Source: Arthrobacter sp. ISL-30
Lineage (GTDB): Bacteria; Actinomycetota; Actinomycetes; Actinomycetales; Micrococcaceae
Length of the DNA: 64,000 bases
Assembly (NCBI RefSeq): GCF_018613855.1
Contig: NZ_JAGGPK010000003.1
Coordinates: 1 to 64,000 of the forward strand
Reading direction: 5' to 3'
A program made the position numbers and the translations under genes. The stretch's first letter is position 1. Each line of letters begins with the position of its first letter. The notes below the pieces were generated by a model, which saw only the letters and a list, made by a program, of their open reading frames with translations, was not told the origin of the DNA and searched no databases. Shown in pieces: positions 26,665 through 35,399 of this stretch.

Positions 26665-27412
26665 GGCCAGGGCCGCCCGGTCGCTCGGCTCGATAGTGCC
26701 CGGGGCATGGACAATGGCCTGGAGTCGCCTAGTTGGCTGGCTGCTTGCCAATGTCGCCTACCGGACGTCAGTGACAGGTAAAGCCAATATTCCCACCGGC
26801 GGCCCGGTAATCTTCGCCGCCAACCACATCAGCCTCCTGGATGGTCCTGTGATGTTCGGAGTTGCGCCCCGGAGCATGCACATCCTGGTCAAAAAGGAAA
26901 TGTTCCGCGGTTTCCTCGGACGGGTCCTGCGGGCGTCAGGCCAGATCGCCGTGGACCGGTCAGGGGACAGGGCAGCCCTGCACATGGGGAAGAAACTGCT
27001 CGACGCCGGACGTTGCGTGGGGATCCTGCCCGAGGGAACACGGGGGAGCGGGACCGCCGGAGCCATTAGCAGCGGCGTCGCCTGGCTGGCCTTGAATTCA
27101 GGGGCACAGGTGGTTCCCGTGGCCATCCTTGGTACCCGGAGCGGGGAAGAGCACCGTGACGCGCTCCCGCCGCTGGGCAGAAGATTCCACGTCAGCTTCG
27201 GCCCGTCCCTGGCAGTCGGCCGCCGAACCGGCGAGTCGGGCCGTGTTTCAATGGACAGGGCGGCCGATGAAATCCGCAAGGCCTTGGCGAGCCACATCCA
27301 GGACGCGGTCAGCTTGACTCGACAGGCGCTGCCGTCGGTTCCGGCAACAGGCGGCGGACAGCCACAAGAACGCCATACAGAAGTAGCCGGAACGCCGGCA
27401 GACCACCACTAA
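26657..27412 (+). CDS. 1-acylglycerol-3-phosphate acyltransferase (PlsC-like)
   Basis: A 251-residue acyltransferase of the PlsC superfamily. The catalytic motif is [11 protein letters not shown] (HX4D), followed by IAVDRSG and the [11 protein letters not shown] motif that binds phosphate. It probably acylates lysophosphatidate in membrane-lipid synthesis. GTG 26657 overlaps cmk by 8 bases; the frame upstream of it is a shadow of cmk. Its placement between cmk and der is common in Actinobacteria. Confidence 0.88.
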   Translation: MTEARAARSLGSIVPGAWTMAWSRLVGWLLANVAYRTSVTGKANIPTGGPVIFAANHISLLDGPVMFGVAPRSMHILVKKEMFRGFLGRVLRASGQIAVDRSGDRAALHMGKKLLDAGRCVGILPEGTRGSGTAGAISSGVAWLALNSGAQVVPVAILGTRSGEEHRDALPPLGRRFHVSFGPSLAVGRRTGESGRVSMDRAADEIRKALASHIQDAVSLTRQALPSVPATGGGQPQERHTEVAGTPADHH

Positions 27413-27422
27413 GGAAAGTGCA

Positions 27423-28973
27423 ATGAGCGATACGACTCAAAAATCCGGCAACACCGGGGCTGGCGAAGACGAATACACGCCCACCGGCACGGACCAGGTG
27501 GCGGAGAACCTTGCCGCCCTGGACGATGAGGAAGCCGAACTTCGCGCTGCCTCCCTGCGGGCAGGACTTGAGGACTACGACCTCGACGAAGACGATGCGG
27601 CGCTGCTGGACGGACATTACGACGACGAAGGCGAGGCCGGGCCGCTCAAGCTCGACCCCGTCCTGGCCATCATCGGCCGTCCCAACGTGGGTAAATCTAC
27701 GCTGGTGAACCGCATCCTGGGACGCCGTGAGGCCGTTGTGGAGGATACTCCCGGCGTCACACGAGACCGTGTCATGTATTCAGCCCGCTGGAACGGCCGG
27801 AACTTCACCCTGGTAGATACTGGCGGCTGGGAACACGACGCCAGGGGCATCCACGCCCGCGTTGCCGAACAGGCCGAAATGGCTGTTGAACTGGCCGACG
27901 CCGTGCTCTTCGTTGTCGACTCCGCAGTAGGGGCTACCGCCACTGACGAAGGCGTCATGAAGATGCTCCGCAAGAGCAAGAAGCCGGTCATTATGGTGGC
28001 CAACAAGGTGGACGATTTCGCCCAGGAAGCCGATTCGGCAGCTCTTTGGGGCCTTGGCTTCGGTGAGCCGTACCCCGTGTCCGCCCTTCATGGCCGTGGC
28101 GTCGCTGACCTTTTGGACCATGTCATGGACGTCCTGCCTGAATTCTCCAATGTTGAGACAATCGAGCGCTCCGGTGGCCCGCGACGCGTGGCCCTCATCG
28201 GCCGTCCGAATGTCGGCAAATCCTCACTGTTGAACAAGCTTGCCGGAACGGAGAGGGTTGTGGTGGATCCCCTCGCCGGAACCACGCGCGACCCCGTCGA
28301 CGAGTTCATCGAGCTCGGCGGGCGCACTTGGCGCTTCGTGGACACCGCGGGTATCCGTCGTCGCCAGCACATGGCACAGGGCGCGGACTTCTACGCTTCC
28401 CTGCGCACGCAGGCCGCGCTGGAGAAGGCGGAGGTCGCCGTCGTACTGCTCGCTGTAGATGAGGTCCTCAGCGAACAGGACGTCCGCATCCTTCAGCTGG
28501 CTATCGAATCCGGCCGGGCGCTGGTCCTGGCCTTCAACAAATGGGACCTCCTAGACGATGAGCGCCGCCGGTACCTTGAGCGTGAAATCGAGCAGGACCT
28601 GGCGCACGTCGATTGGGCTCCGCGCGTCAATATCTCAGCTAAGACCGGCTGGCACAAGGATCGCCTGGTTCCCGCGCTGGACAAGGCACTTGAAGGCTGG
28701 GACAAGCGGATAGCTACCGGGCGCCTCAACGCGTTCCTCGGCGAACTCGTGGCCGCCCACCCGCACCCGGTTCGAGGCGGCAAGCAGCCCCGCATCCTGT
28801 TCGGCACCCAGGCCTCCAGCCGTCCGCCCAAGTTCGTTCTGTTTACGACAGGCTTCCTGGACCCCGGCTACCGCCGATTCATCACCCGCCGCCTGCGCGA
28901 AACCTTCGGCTTCGAGGGAACCCCGATTGAGGTCAGCATGCGTGTCCGGGAGAAGCGCGGCAAGAAGCGCTGA
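27423..28973 (+). CDS. der: Ribosome biogenesis GTPase Der
   Basis: A 516-residue GTPase with two Era-like G domains and a KH-like end, needed for 50S assembly. G1 motifs are GRPNVGKST near residue 85 and GRPNVGKSS near 260; DTAGIR and NKWDLL (G4) mark the second domain. An acidic N-terminal extension of about 75 residues (Asp/Glu-rich, [17 protein letters not shown]) precedes the first domain, as in other actinobacterial Der proteins. It ends the scpAB-cmk operon block. Confidence 0.95.
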   Translation: MSDTTQKSGNTGAGEDEYTPTGTDQVAENLAALDDEEAELRAASLRAGLEDYDLDEDDAALLDGHYDDEGEAGPLKLDPVLAIIGRPNVGKSTLVNRILGRREAVVEDTPGVTRDRVMYSARWNGRNFTLVDTGGWEHDARGIHARVAEQAEMAVELADAVLFVVDSAVGATATDEGVMKMLRKSKKPVIMVANKVDDFAQEADSAALWGLGFGEPYPVSALHGRGVADLLDHVMDVLPEFSNVETIERSGGPRRVALIGRPNVGKSSLLNKLAGTERVVVDPLAGTTRDPVDEFIELGGRTWRFVDTAGIRRRQHMAQGADFYASLRTQAALEKAEVAVVLLAVDEVLSEQDVRILQLAIESGRALVLAFNKWDLLDDERRRYLEREIEQDLAHVDWAPRVNISAKTGWHKDRLVPALDKALEGWDKRIATGRLNAFLGELVAAHPHPVRGGKQPRILFGTQASSRPPKFVLFTTGFLDPGYRRFITRRLRETFGFEGTPIEVSMRVREKRGKKR

Positions 28974-29012
28974 TTGCGACGCGCTTCACAAACGACATCC
29001 TCCAAGTTGTCA

Positions 29013-29039
29013 TTGACAGCCTCCAACATCGTGTAAGCT
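29013..29039 (+). promoter_or_regulatory. Candidate tRNA-Pro promoter
   Basis: TTGACA at 29013-29018 and TAAGCT at 29034-29039, spacer 15 bp. The perfect -35 about 70 bases before the tRNA is notable in a window with few such boxes. The repeated word cctcca on both sides of it may be chance. Confidence 0.5.
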
Positions 29040-29110
29040 TTTGGAGGTGGTTCGGCCGGACTGCTTAGGGAAACTGAGAATGAATCCTTGGCGGAGAACG
29101 GCGGAACTGA

Positions 29111-29187
<77 letters not shown>

Positions 29188-29194
29188 ACAAAGA

Positions 29195-29234
29195 AACCCC
29201 GCCGCTTCCTTCACCGGAAGCGGCGGGGTTTTTT
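29195..29234 (+). terminator. Rho-independent terminator after tRNA-Pro
   Basis: A 15-bp perfect stem (aaccccgccgcttcc with ggaagcggcggggtt), loop ttcacc, followed by a run of six T. It is the textbook form and starts 8 bases after the tRNA. The A-rich left flank lets it also serve the converging marR gene. Confidence 0.95.
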
Positions 29235-29246
29235 GTATTTCAAACC

Positions 29247-29693
29247 TTAGGCGTGCTGGAGGGCACCCAACGCCTTGACCAGGGGTTCCAGCTCCGGAAC
29301 TTCTTCAGCCTCAGCCAGTGACTGCGCCAGTGTCGCATCGTGGACAGGGCGGGCCGAGAGCAGCAGCTTTTCTCCTGCCGCCGTCAGTTCTGTATAGATT
29401 CCCCGGCGGTCGTCGGCACACAGGACGCGCGTAAGCAGTCCCCGGTCCTCTAGCCGGTTGACCAGGCGCGTCGTCGCGCTGCTTGACAGGGCGGTGGCCC
29501 GGGCCAGTTGCTGCATGCGCATGTGCCAGCCGTCCTGCCGGCTCAGTGCGTCAAGGACGGTGTACTCCACTACCGACAATTCCGCGGCCGATTGAAGGGC
29601 CTTCTCCAGTTCAGCCTCAATACGGCCATGCAAGGCTGCTAGCGTGCGCCATCCTTGGGCACGTATTTCGACGGCGTCGTCCTTGATGCCCAT
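29247..29693 (-). CDS. MarR-family transcriptional regulator
   Basis: A 148-residue winged-helix regulator. The DNA-binding core is LSVVEYTVLDALSRQDGWHMRMQQLARATALSSSATTRLVNRLEDRGLLTR, followed by the DDRRGIYTELTAAGEKLL wing. The start MGIKDDAVEIRA at 29693 is chosen because it begins the fold and AAGGAG lies upstream; the frame extends further through the operator region without support. It is divergent from an MFS transporter that it probably represses. Repeated TAGTTGCA elements fill the gap between them. Confidence 0.92.
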   Translation of the reverse strand: MGIKDDAVEIRAQGWRTLAALHGRIEAELEKALQSAAELSVVEYTVLDALSRQDGWHMRMQQLARATALSSSATTRLVNRLEDRGLLTRVLCADDRRGIYTELTAAGEKLLLSARPVHDATLAQSLAEAEEVPELEPLVKALGALQHA

Positions 29694-29722
29694 GCTCTTT
29701 CCCGCTCCTTCAAATCGTGAAT

Positions 29723-29798
29723 TAGTTGCAGACGCGCTATAGCTGTTTGCGCAATTACCCGGCGCATGCAACTATATATACAGCGTCTGCAACTATAT
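29723..29798. promoter_or_regulatory. MarR operator region with TAGTTGCA elements
   Basis: TAGTTGCAGACGC at 29723-29735 is repeated inverted as GCGTCTGCAACTA at 29783-29795 (13 bp perfect). A further TGCAACTATAT copy at 29767 is a direct repeat of the one at 29788, 21 bp (two helical turns) away. The elements cover the divergent promoters. Confidence 0.7.
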
Positions 29799-29876
29799 TC
29801 TACGGTCCTCGCAGTCGTACTTCCAATGAGCAGGACCGTTCGATGTTTTACATCCCTATGTTCTAAGGAGTTCCAC

Positions 29877-31139
29877 ATGCCTGCAGGATTGCTTGCCTTG
29901 GCTATTGGTGGTTTCGGGATCGGCCTGACCGAGTTCGTCATCATGGGCCTTTTGCCGGAAGTCGCCGCGGATTTCGCTGTCAACGAAGCCGCGGCCGGCT
30001 GGTTTATTTCCGGCTATGCGCTGAGCGTTGTTGTGGGTGCGCTCCTTGTAACCGCCGCGGTGACCAGCCTTCCCAGGAAACCGGTGCTGATGGCACTGCT
30101 CGTCCTGTTCATTGCCGGAAACTTCCTCTCGGCCATTGCTGATTCCTATGCTGCAATGCTTCTCGGTCGCGTCATTGCAGCCCTGTGCCACGGAGCCTTC
30201 TTCGGAATCGGCTCCGTGGTTGCTGCCAGCCTGGTCCCGGCCCACAAGAAGGCAGGCGCCATCGCGATCATGTTTACGGGCCTCACGGCAGCCAATGTGC
30301 TGGGCGTTCCGTTTGGCACCTTCCTGGGACAGAACCTCGGCTGGCGGTCCACGTTCTGGGCCATTACCGTCATCGGCGTGATCGCGCTACTTGGTATCGC
30401 TTTCCTGGTGCCTTCCACCGCCGCTGCGGCTCCGTCGGGCGGGCTCCGCACAGAACTGGGCGCCTTTGCGTCCGGCCAGATCTGGCTCTCGATTATTGTG
30501 ACCATCCTCGGCTTTGGTGGAATGTTCGGCGCGTTCACCTATATTGCCTTCACCCTGACCGAGGTCTCAGGCTTCGACGCCGGTCTGGTACCTTGGCTGC
30601 TCGTCCTCTTCGGCGCGGGCCTTTTCGTGGGCAACTTCGCCGGGGGCAAGGGCGCTGACCGTGCCCTGGACAAATCCCTTGTGATCATCCTCGCCGGACT
30701 GGTTGTGGTGCTGATCTTCTTCGCCCTGACCGCAACAAGCCCTGTCGCAACCGTCTTCTCCCTGGCCCTGATGGGCGGCTTCGGCTTTGCCACCGTGCCC
30801 GGACTCCAGACGCGCGTCATGAAATTCGCCTGCTCCGCACCGACGCTTGCCTCCGGCGCCAACATTGGAGCGTTCAACCTCGGCAATGCAATGGGCGCCT
30901 GGGTCGGCGGCCTCACCATCAGCATGGGCCTGGGATACACCTCCCCGATCTGGGCCGGCGCAATCATCACCGCCGCGGCGCTGGCAGTGATGCTCGTGGC
31001 TGCCTCCGCCGTCGTCAAGAGCAGTAGCCGGAACGGGGGAGTGACGGAAACAGCGGCGGCCGCGACCGTCGACGTCGAAGCTGTATCGGAGCATTCTGCA
31101 ACAGAGCAGGCCCTTGGGGAAAACGCCGCCGTGCGCTGA
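29877..31139 (+). CDS. MFS transporter (drug/arabinose efflux type)
   Basis: A 420-residue major facilitator with about 12 hydrophobic helices, of the AraJ/PbuE-like drug:proton antiporter group. It starts LALAIGGFGIGLTEFVIMGLLPEVAADF, the characteristic first helix of that group, and has LLGRVIAALCHGAFFGIGS. ATG 29877 has AAGGAG 6 nt upstream and starts exactly at the first helix, so the longer open frame from 29766 is rejected. A charged tail rich in Glu/Ala ends the protein. The substrate is unknown; the divergent MarR suggests a toxic aromatic or antibiotic. Confidence 0.9.
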   Translation: MPAGLLALAIGGFGIGLTEFVIMGLLPEVAADFAVNEAAAGWFISGYALSVVVGALLVTAAVTSLPRKPVLMALLVLFIAGNFLSAIADSYAAMLLGRVIAALCHGAFFGIGSVVAASLVPAHKKAGAIAIMFTGLTAANVLGVPFGTFLGQNLGWRSTFWAITVIGVIALLGIAFLVPSTAAAAPSGGLRTELGAFASGQIWLSIIVTILGFGGMFGAFTYIAFTLTEVSGFDAGLVPWLLVLFGAGLFVGNFAGGKGADRALDKSLVIILAGLVVVLIFFALTATSPVATVFSLALMGGFGFATVPGLQTRVMKFACSAPTLASGANIGAFNLGNAMGAWVGGLTISMGLGYTSPIWAGAIITAAALAVMLVAASAVVKSSSRNGGVTETAAAATVDVEAVSEHSATEQALGENAAVR

Positions 31140-31158
31140 TCCTCAGCATCCTGCCCTC

Positions 31159-32076
31159 CTATTTCAGGAATTTTGAGGTCCTGCGGTCTGCCAGCAGCTT
31201 GCCTCCCGTCTGGCACGTGGGGCAGTACTGCAAGGAGCTGTCGGAAAAGGAGACCTCCTGGACCGTGTCGCCGCAAACGGGGCACGCTTCCCCGGTGCGG
31301 CCATGGACGCGCATGGATGAACGCTTGGAGTCCTTCAGCTCTGACGGTGGTTTCCCGCTGGCTTCGCGGATGGCGTCCATCAAGGTTGCGCGGAGGGCGG
31401 CGTAGAGCCGCTCCACTTCCTCAGGCTCCAGCGATGAGGCAAGCGCGAAGGGGGACAGCTTCGCCACATGGAGGATCTCGTCGCTATAGGCATTTCCGAT
31501 TCCTGCGATCATCTTTTGGTTGCGCAGCACTCCCTTGATCTGCTGGCGATGAGTGAGCAGTTTGCTGAAGGTTTCAAGATCGAATGCGGAATCGAGCGGC
31601 TCGGGACCGAGTTCCGCCACTGCCGGAACGTCTTCCGGGGACCGAACGACGTAAATGGCCAGTCTCTTCCAGGTTCCCGCTTCGGTCAGGTCGAACCCAA
31701 GCTCGCGGCCATCCTTCCTGAAGCCCACCCGGGCATCGATGAGGACCTTGCCTGACTTCAACTTGGTCTGGGGAAGTTCGTCGTAATAGTGCACCCAGCC
31801 TGCCTTGGCCAGGTGGAACATGAGGTGCAGGCGTTCATTGCCGTTACTTCGGGAGTCTTCCGGGCCATCCTCCTGCCGGTCTGGAACGGTGGAAATTACG
31901 ACGAATTTTCCGCGGCACCACACGGAGTCCACGATCCGGCCGGTGAGGGCGGTGTATGGGGGCTCGGCGGTCTTGAGGGCAAAAAAAGCACCAATCTGCA
32001 GTTTGGTGACTTCGGCACCTGCAAGGTGCTCATCAAGAAAACTCGCCAAGGCCGTGACTTCAGGCAGTTCGGGCAT
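31159..32076 (-). CDS. Fpg/Nei-family DNA glycosylase
   Basis: A 305-residue base-excision repair glycosylase/AP lyase. It begins MPELPEV, in which Pro2 is the catalytic amine and Glu3 the acid. The helix-two-turn-helix IKGVLRNQKMIAGIGNAYSDEIL is clear. A C-terminal zinc finger has CPVCGD and CPTCQTGG, followed by LADRRTSKFLK. The finger and sequence suit the actinobacterial Fpg2/Nei-like branch more than classic MutM. It is divergent from gcvH and has an AAGGAGG site. Confidence 0.93.
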   Translation of the reverse strand: MPELPEVTALASFLDEHLAGAEVTKLQIGAFFALKTAEPPYTALTGRIVDSVWCRGKFVVISTVPDRQEDGPEDSRSNGNERLHLMFHLAKAGWVHYYDELPQTKLKSGKVLIDARVGFRKDGRELGFDLTEAGTWKRLAIYVVRSPEDVPAVAELGPEPLDSAFDLETFSKLLTHRQQIKGVLRNQKMIAGIGNAYSDEILHVAKLSPFALASSLEPEEVERLYAALRATLMDAIREASGKPPSELKDSKRSSMRVHGRTGEACPVCGDTVQEVSFSDSSLQYCPTCQTGGKLLADRRTSKFLK

Positions 32077-32168
32077 GATCAGCCTCCTTGGGCGGCATTC
32101 CAGGCTGGCCGGAATCGGTCATGTGCCAATCATTCCAGACACCCCCCTGCTGAAGGGATGGATGTGCC

Positions 32169-32174
32169 TATACT
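32169..32174 (+). promoter_or_regulatory. Candidate gcvH -10 (TATACT)
   Basis: A near-consensus TATACT about 65 bases before gcvH. The -35 region (ctgctg at the right distance) is poor. It predicts a 5' leader near 60 nt. Confidence 0.4.
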
Positions 32175-32239
32175 TTCAGCGGTGGCCGGATCCCGGGGCC
32201 GCCGTCGAGGTCTTTGACCGTCCCGATGAAAGGCGAGCG

Positions 32240-32626
32240 ATGAGCAACATTCCCGAAGAACTGTCCTACACGGCCGAACACGAATGGGTATCTGCGCCAA
32301 ATGCCGACGGTATCGTTCGCGTGGGCATCACCGACTTCGCCCAGGACGCACTTGGCGACGTCGTATATGCACAAATGCCGGAAGCCGGTACCGAAATCAA
32401 GGGAAATGACGTTGTTGGGGAGGTTGAATCCACCAAGAGCGTCAGCGACATTTATGCTCCGGTCAGTGGCGAAGTTATTGCGCGTAACGACGCGCTGGAC
32501 ACCGATCCTTCTCTCATTAATTCCGATCCTTACGGCGACGGCTGGCTAATCGAAGTCAAGTTGGCAGAGCCCGACGCGGTGGATTCGCTCCTCAGTGCGT
32601 CCGAGTACGAACAACAGGTAGGCTAA
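32240..32626 (+). CDS. gcvH: Glycine cleavage system H protein
   Basis: A 128-residue lipoyl carrier. The lipoylated Lys is residue 66 in GEVESTKSVSDIY. The start fits the family (IPEELSYTAEHEWVS) and is preceded by AAAGGCGAG. The genes for the P and T proteins are not nearby. Instead gcvH heads the gcvH-FHA-merR-DUF151-merR set, the same order as Rv1826-Rv1830, so it may be transcribed as part of a regulatory island. Confidence 0.95.
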   Translation: MSNIPEELSYTAEHEWVSAPNADGIVRVGITDFAQDALGDVVYAQMPEAGTEIKGNDVVGEVESTKSVSDIYAPVSGEVIARNDALDTDPSLINSDPYGDGWLIEVKLAEPDAVDSLLSASEYEQQVG

Positions 32627-32634
32627 AGATACTC

Positions 32635-32684
32635 GGCCCGCCAGTCCGGCTTTCCCCACCGTGGGATAGCCGCAGCGGCGGGCC
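32635..32684. other. Structured 50-nt hairpin between gcvH and FHA gene
   Basis: Outer arms GGCCCGCC (32635-32642) and GGCGGGCC (32677-32684), a 4x4 internal loop, then an inner helix 32647-32656 with 32663-32672 having a single T-T mismatch, loop of six. It lies 8 bases after the gcvH stop. No T-run follows, so it may be a processing or stabilising element, or an attenuator, rather than a plain terminator. Confidence 0.55.
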
Positions 32685-32761
32685 AGGAACCGTTGGGCCC
32701 GGCGGAATCGGGCAGGTGTGAGCGGCAGTCGGGGATTACTGCGGCGGATGAGGAGGAATCC

Positions 32762-33238
32762 ATGGTTGGCGGCGGACAGAACCAGACCAGCGGCGGGTCC
32801 GGTGAAGCGGAACGGCCGGCTTCGGAGACCACCTCGATCAACCTCACCCCTATCCGGGAAGAACCAACTATCCCGCCACGGCTCTCCCGCGAGGAGATGG
32901 CTGCTGTTGAGGCCCTTCCCCCGGGATCGGCCCTGCTCATCGCCCACAGCGGCCCGAACGCCGGCGCGCGATTCCTGCTCGACTCTGACATCACAACGGC
33001 CGGTCGCCATCCAGACGCCGACATCTTCCTGGATGACGTCACCGTGTCGCGGAAACATGTGGAGTTCCGCCGTACGCCCTCGGGCTTCGAGGTGGTAGAC
33101 ACCGGGAGCCTGAACGGCACCTATGTGAATCAGGATCGCGTGGACAACGTCCGGCTGAGGAACGGCAACGAGGTCCAGATCGGCAAGTTCCGCCTCACGT
33201 ACTACCTGAGCCCTGCACGTGCAGCAGGCCAGGGCTGA
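32762..33238 (+). CDS. FHA-domain protein of the GarA/OdhI type
   Basis: A 158-residue protein. The N-terminal tail holds ETTSINL with Thr23-Thr24, matching the ETTS phosphorylation site of GarA/OdhI. The FHA domain follows (GRHPDADIFLDD, SRKHVEF, GSLNGTYVN), with the Arg, Ser, His and Asn residues that bind phosphothreonine. In mycobacteria and corynebacteria the unphosphorylated form inhibits 2-oxoglutarate dehydrogenase and glutamate dehydrogenase. GAGGAGG precedes the ATG. A PASTA kinase able to phosphorylate such proteins is encoded at 47976-50063. Confidence 0.93.
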   Translation: MVGGGQNQTSGGSGEAERPASETTSINLTPIREEPTIPPRLSREEMAAVEALPPGSALLIAHSGPNAGARFLLDSDITTAGRHPDADIFLDDVTVSRKHVEFRRTPSGFEVVDTGSLNGTYVNQDRVDNVRLRNGNEVQIGKFRLTYYLSPARAAGQG

Positions 33239-33252
33239 CGGGGTAGCTGCCT

Positions 33253-33978
33253 GTGGCAATGGCCCAGCCGGAACGACGCGGACCTCTGGTCCTCAACATC
33301 GGGGAAGTGCTCGCCCAGTTGAGCGACGACTTTCCCAACATGAGCGCGTCTAAAATCAGGTTCCTCGAAGAGAAGGGACTGATCAATCCCAAACGTACTC
33401 CCGCGGGGTATCGCCAATACTCAGAGAGCGACGTCGAGAGATTGCGCTTTGTCCTTGCCCTCCAGCGGGACCAGTACCTTCCCCTGAAGGTCATCAAGGA
33501 CTATCTGGACGCCATTGACAGGGGAGAACGTCCCGATAATCTTCCACCGGGAGTTACTGTGTCCCCCCGGATTGTTTCCGACGAACTGGCCGCCGAGCTC
33601 CAAGGCAGGGCCCGGGCCTTGTCTGAAGAACAGTTGCGTGCCGAATCGGGGGCAAGTGTCCCGCTTCTGCAGTCGCTACTAAGCTTCGGCCTGATCAGTC
33701 ACGTCGGGGGGCAGTTCGACGAACATGCCCTGCAGGTCGCACGCGCGTGCGTCCAGCTGGAGAGCCATGGCCTGGAGCCTCGCCACCTGCGTCCCTTTCA
33801 GGCAGCGGCTGAACGCGAATTCGGGCTTGTTGAGCGGGCGGTGGCGCCTTTGATGTCACGCAAGGATGCCGCCTCGCAGTCCCGGGCAGCTGAAGCTGCC
33901 CGCGAAATCAGTGACCTGTGCCTCAGCCTTCACCGGGCGCTGGTCCAGGACCGTATCTCCCGCATGGAATCGTCATGA
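33253..33978 (+). CDS. ftsR: MerR-family regulator, FtsR type
   Basis: A 241-residue regulator with an N-terminal MerR winged helix (LNIGEVLAQLSDDFPNMSASKIRFLEEKGLINPKRTPAGYRQY) and a long C-terminal helical region. This is the Rv1828/FtsR branch; FtsR activates ftsZ in Corynebacterium. GTG 33253 follows the FHA stop by 14 bases; ATG 33259 is an alternative. The gene overlaps the next one (ATGA), so the two are co-expressed. Confidence 0.9.
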   Translation: MAMAQPERRGPLVLNIGEVLAQLSDDFPNMSASKIRFLEEKGLINPKRTPAGYRQYSESDVERLRFVLALQRDQYLPLKVIKDYLDAIDRGERPDNLPPGVTVSPRIVSDELAAELQGRARALSEEQLRAESGASVPLLQSLLSFGLISHVGGQFDEHALQVARACVQLESHGLEPRHLRPFQAAAEREFGLVERAVAPLMSRKDAASQSRAAEAAREISDLCLSLHRALVQDRISRMESS

Positions 33979-34478
33979 TCGAAGTAGAGATTGTCGGCGT
34001 ACGGATCGAACTGCCGTCAAACCAGCCGCTGGTTCTCCTCAAGGAGATGCATGGCGAACGGCATGTTCCGATCTGGATCGGAACTCCTGAGGCAAGTGCA
34101 ATCGCACTTGCCCAGCAAGGCGTTGTGCCGCCCCGCCCGATGACACACGATCTCCTCGTAGACGTCGTGGAGGCGCTGGGCCACGCTATTATCAGCGTGA
34201 ACATCGTGGCGGTTGAGGACAACATCTTCTACGGCCAGTTGCAGTTCGACGACGGCACGGTGGTGAGTTCCCGGGCCTCGGACGCGCTGGCCCTGGCACT
34301 GCGGGCAAAGTGCCGAATCTGGTGTGCCGATGCCGTGATGGAAGAGGCCGGTGTCCGAATCACTGAGCATGATGAAGGCGAAGAGGCTGAACCGGGACCG
34401 GTTGTGGATGAGGAACGCGAACTACGCCGTTTCCGTGAATTCCTCGATGACGTTGAGCCCGAAGACTTCGACGGCTAG
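33975..34478 (+). CDS. Bifunctional nuclease (BFN/DUF151) domain protein
   Basis: A 167-residue protein with the DUF151 core: MIEVEIVGVRIELPSNQPLVLLKE, then LPIWIG-like HVPIWIGTPEASAIALA and SSRASDALALALRAKCRIWC. The acidic C-terminal tail (DEGEEAEPG, DDVEPEDFDG) is unstructured. Family members are reported to have DNase/RNase activity, but the cellular role in bacteria is unclear. It corresponds to Rv1829 by position. Confidence 0.9.
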   Translation: MIEVEIVGVRIELPSNQPLVLLKEMHGERHVPIWIGTPEASAIALAQQGVVPPRPMTHDLLVDVVEALGHAIISVNIVAVEDNIFYGQLQFDDGTVVSSRASDALALALRAKCRIWCADAVMEEAGVRITEHDEGEEAEPGPVVDEERELRRFREFLDDVEPEDFDG

Positions 34479-34483
34479 GTCAC

Positions 34484-34507
34484 GTTAAGGTTAAAGTTGA
34501 GGCTGAA
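34484..34507. promoter_or_regulatory. Four tandem 6-bp elements (GTTAAG/GTTAAA/GTTGAG/GCTGAA)
   Basis: Four consecutive hexamers of form G(T/C)T(A/G)A(A/G). They lie 60-40 bp upstream of a good promoter for the second MerR gene, so they are a candidate regulator site. Confidence 0.45.
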
Positions 34508-34542
34508 AGTTTCGACACGCCCCGATTTCGAGCCAAGCATCT

Positions 34543-34571
34543 TTGACCTTGGGGCCTCGCGGGCCTAACGT
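34543..34571 (+). promoter_or_regulatory. Promoter of second MerR gene
   Basis: TTGACC at 34543-34548 and TAACGT at 34566-34571 with a 17-bp spacer. It gives a leader of about 140 nt before the GTG at 34719. Confidence 0.7.
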
Positions 34572-34718
34572 CGAAGTATCAAGTTCCCATTGCGTGCAAC
34601 AGCTGCGCAAGTCACACTGGAATGTGCGGACGCTGCTGAAATTACACGGCTGGTTTTTAACCCGTGAAAGCTGTTGCCTGCACCTCCCCAGCGGGAACTT
34701 ACGACAAGGAGGGTTCAC

Positions 34719-35315
34719 GTGAGTCCGAAAGGCGAAGCAGGCGAGCTAAAGCATGCCTCTACGGCAGGTGTTGCCAAGCCCGCAAGCGGTGCCCAAGGCC
34801 TCCTCTTCACGGAGGACCTTCCGGTCCTGGACGAGGACGCCGGTTATCGCGGACCCACAGCGTGCAAGGCTGCGGGGATCACTTACCGGCAGCTGGACTA
34901 TTGGGCCCGCACCGGGCTTGTGGAGCCTGCGGTGCGTGGAGCAGCCGGATCCGGGTCGCAGCGGCTATACGGCTTCCGCGACATCCTGGTCCTGAAGGTC
35001 GTAAAACGCCTGCTTGATACCGGCGTTTCCCTTCAGCAGATCCGCACCGCCGTGGAGCACCTGCGTGAACGCGGTGTGGAGGATCTCGCCCAAATCACCC
35101 TGATGAGTGACGGTGCGAGTGTCTATGAGTGCACCTCTGCCGATGAAGTCATCGATCTTGTCCAAGGGGGCCAAGGTGTCTTCGGCATCGCGGTGGGCAG
35201 GGTCTGGCGTGAGGTTGAGGGCAGCCTGGCTGAACTCCCAAGCGAACACGCGGCGGAACAATCCTTTCCCGGCGACGAGCTGAGCAAGCGACGGGTTGCC
35301 CGCCGCATCAGCTGA
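34719..35315 (+). CDS. MerR-family regulator (Rv1830-like)
   Basis: A 198-residue MerR protein. A disordered N-terminus of about 45 residues precedes the winged helix YRGPTACKAAGITYRQLDYWARTGLVEPAVR, followed by LYGFRDILVLKVVKRLLDTGVSLQQIRTAVEHLRERG and a C-terminal region with LMSDGASVYECTSADEVIDLVQGGQGVFGIA. GTG 34719 has an excellent AAGGAGG site. It is the last gene of the conserved gcvH-garA-ftsR-bfn-merR island but has its own promoter. Mycobacterial relatives affect growth and division, by report. Confidence 0.9.
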   Translation: MSPKGEAGELKHASTAGVAKPASGAQGLLFTEDLPVLDEDAGYRGPTACKAAGITYRQLDYWARTGLVEPAVRGAAGSGSQRLYGFRDILVLKVVKRLLDTGVSLQQIRTAVEHLRERGVEDLAQITLMSDGASVYECTSADEVIDLVQGGQGVFGIAVGRVWREVEGSLAELPSEHAAEQSFPGDELSKRRVARRIS

Positions 35316-35399
35316 GCTTTCCGGGCGGCCGGTTTCCTTGGCGCAGCCTGTTGATCCGGCGCTGCCCCTGTGGCTCTATATAGAGCAGCCGATTACGCT

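Noticed and set aside
32077..32239. Glycine riboswitch before gcvH
   Set aside because: No tandem glycine aptamer cores are visible in the 160-bp gap.
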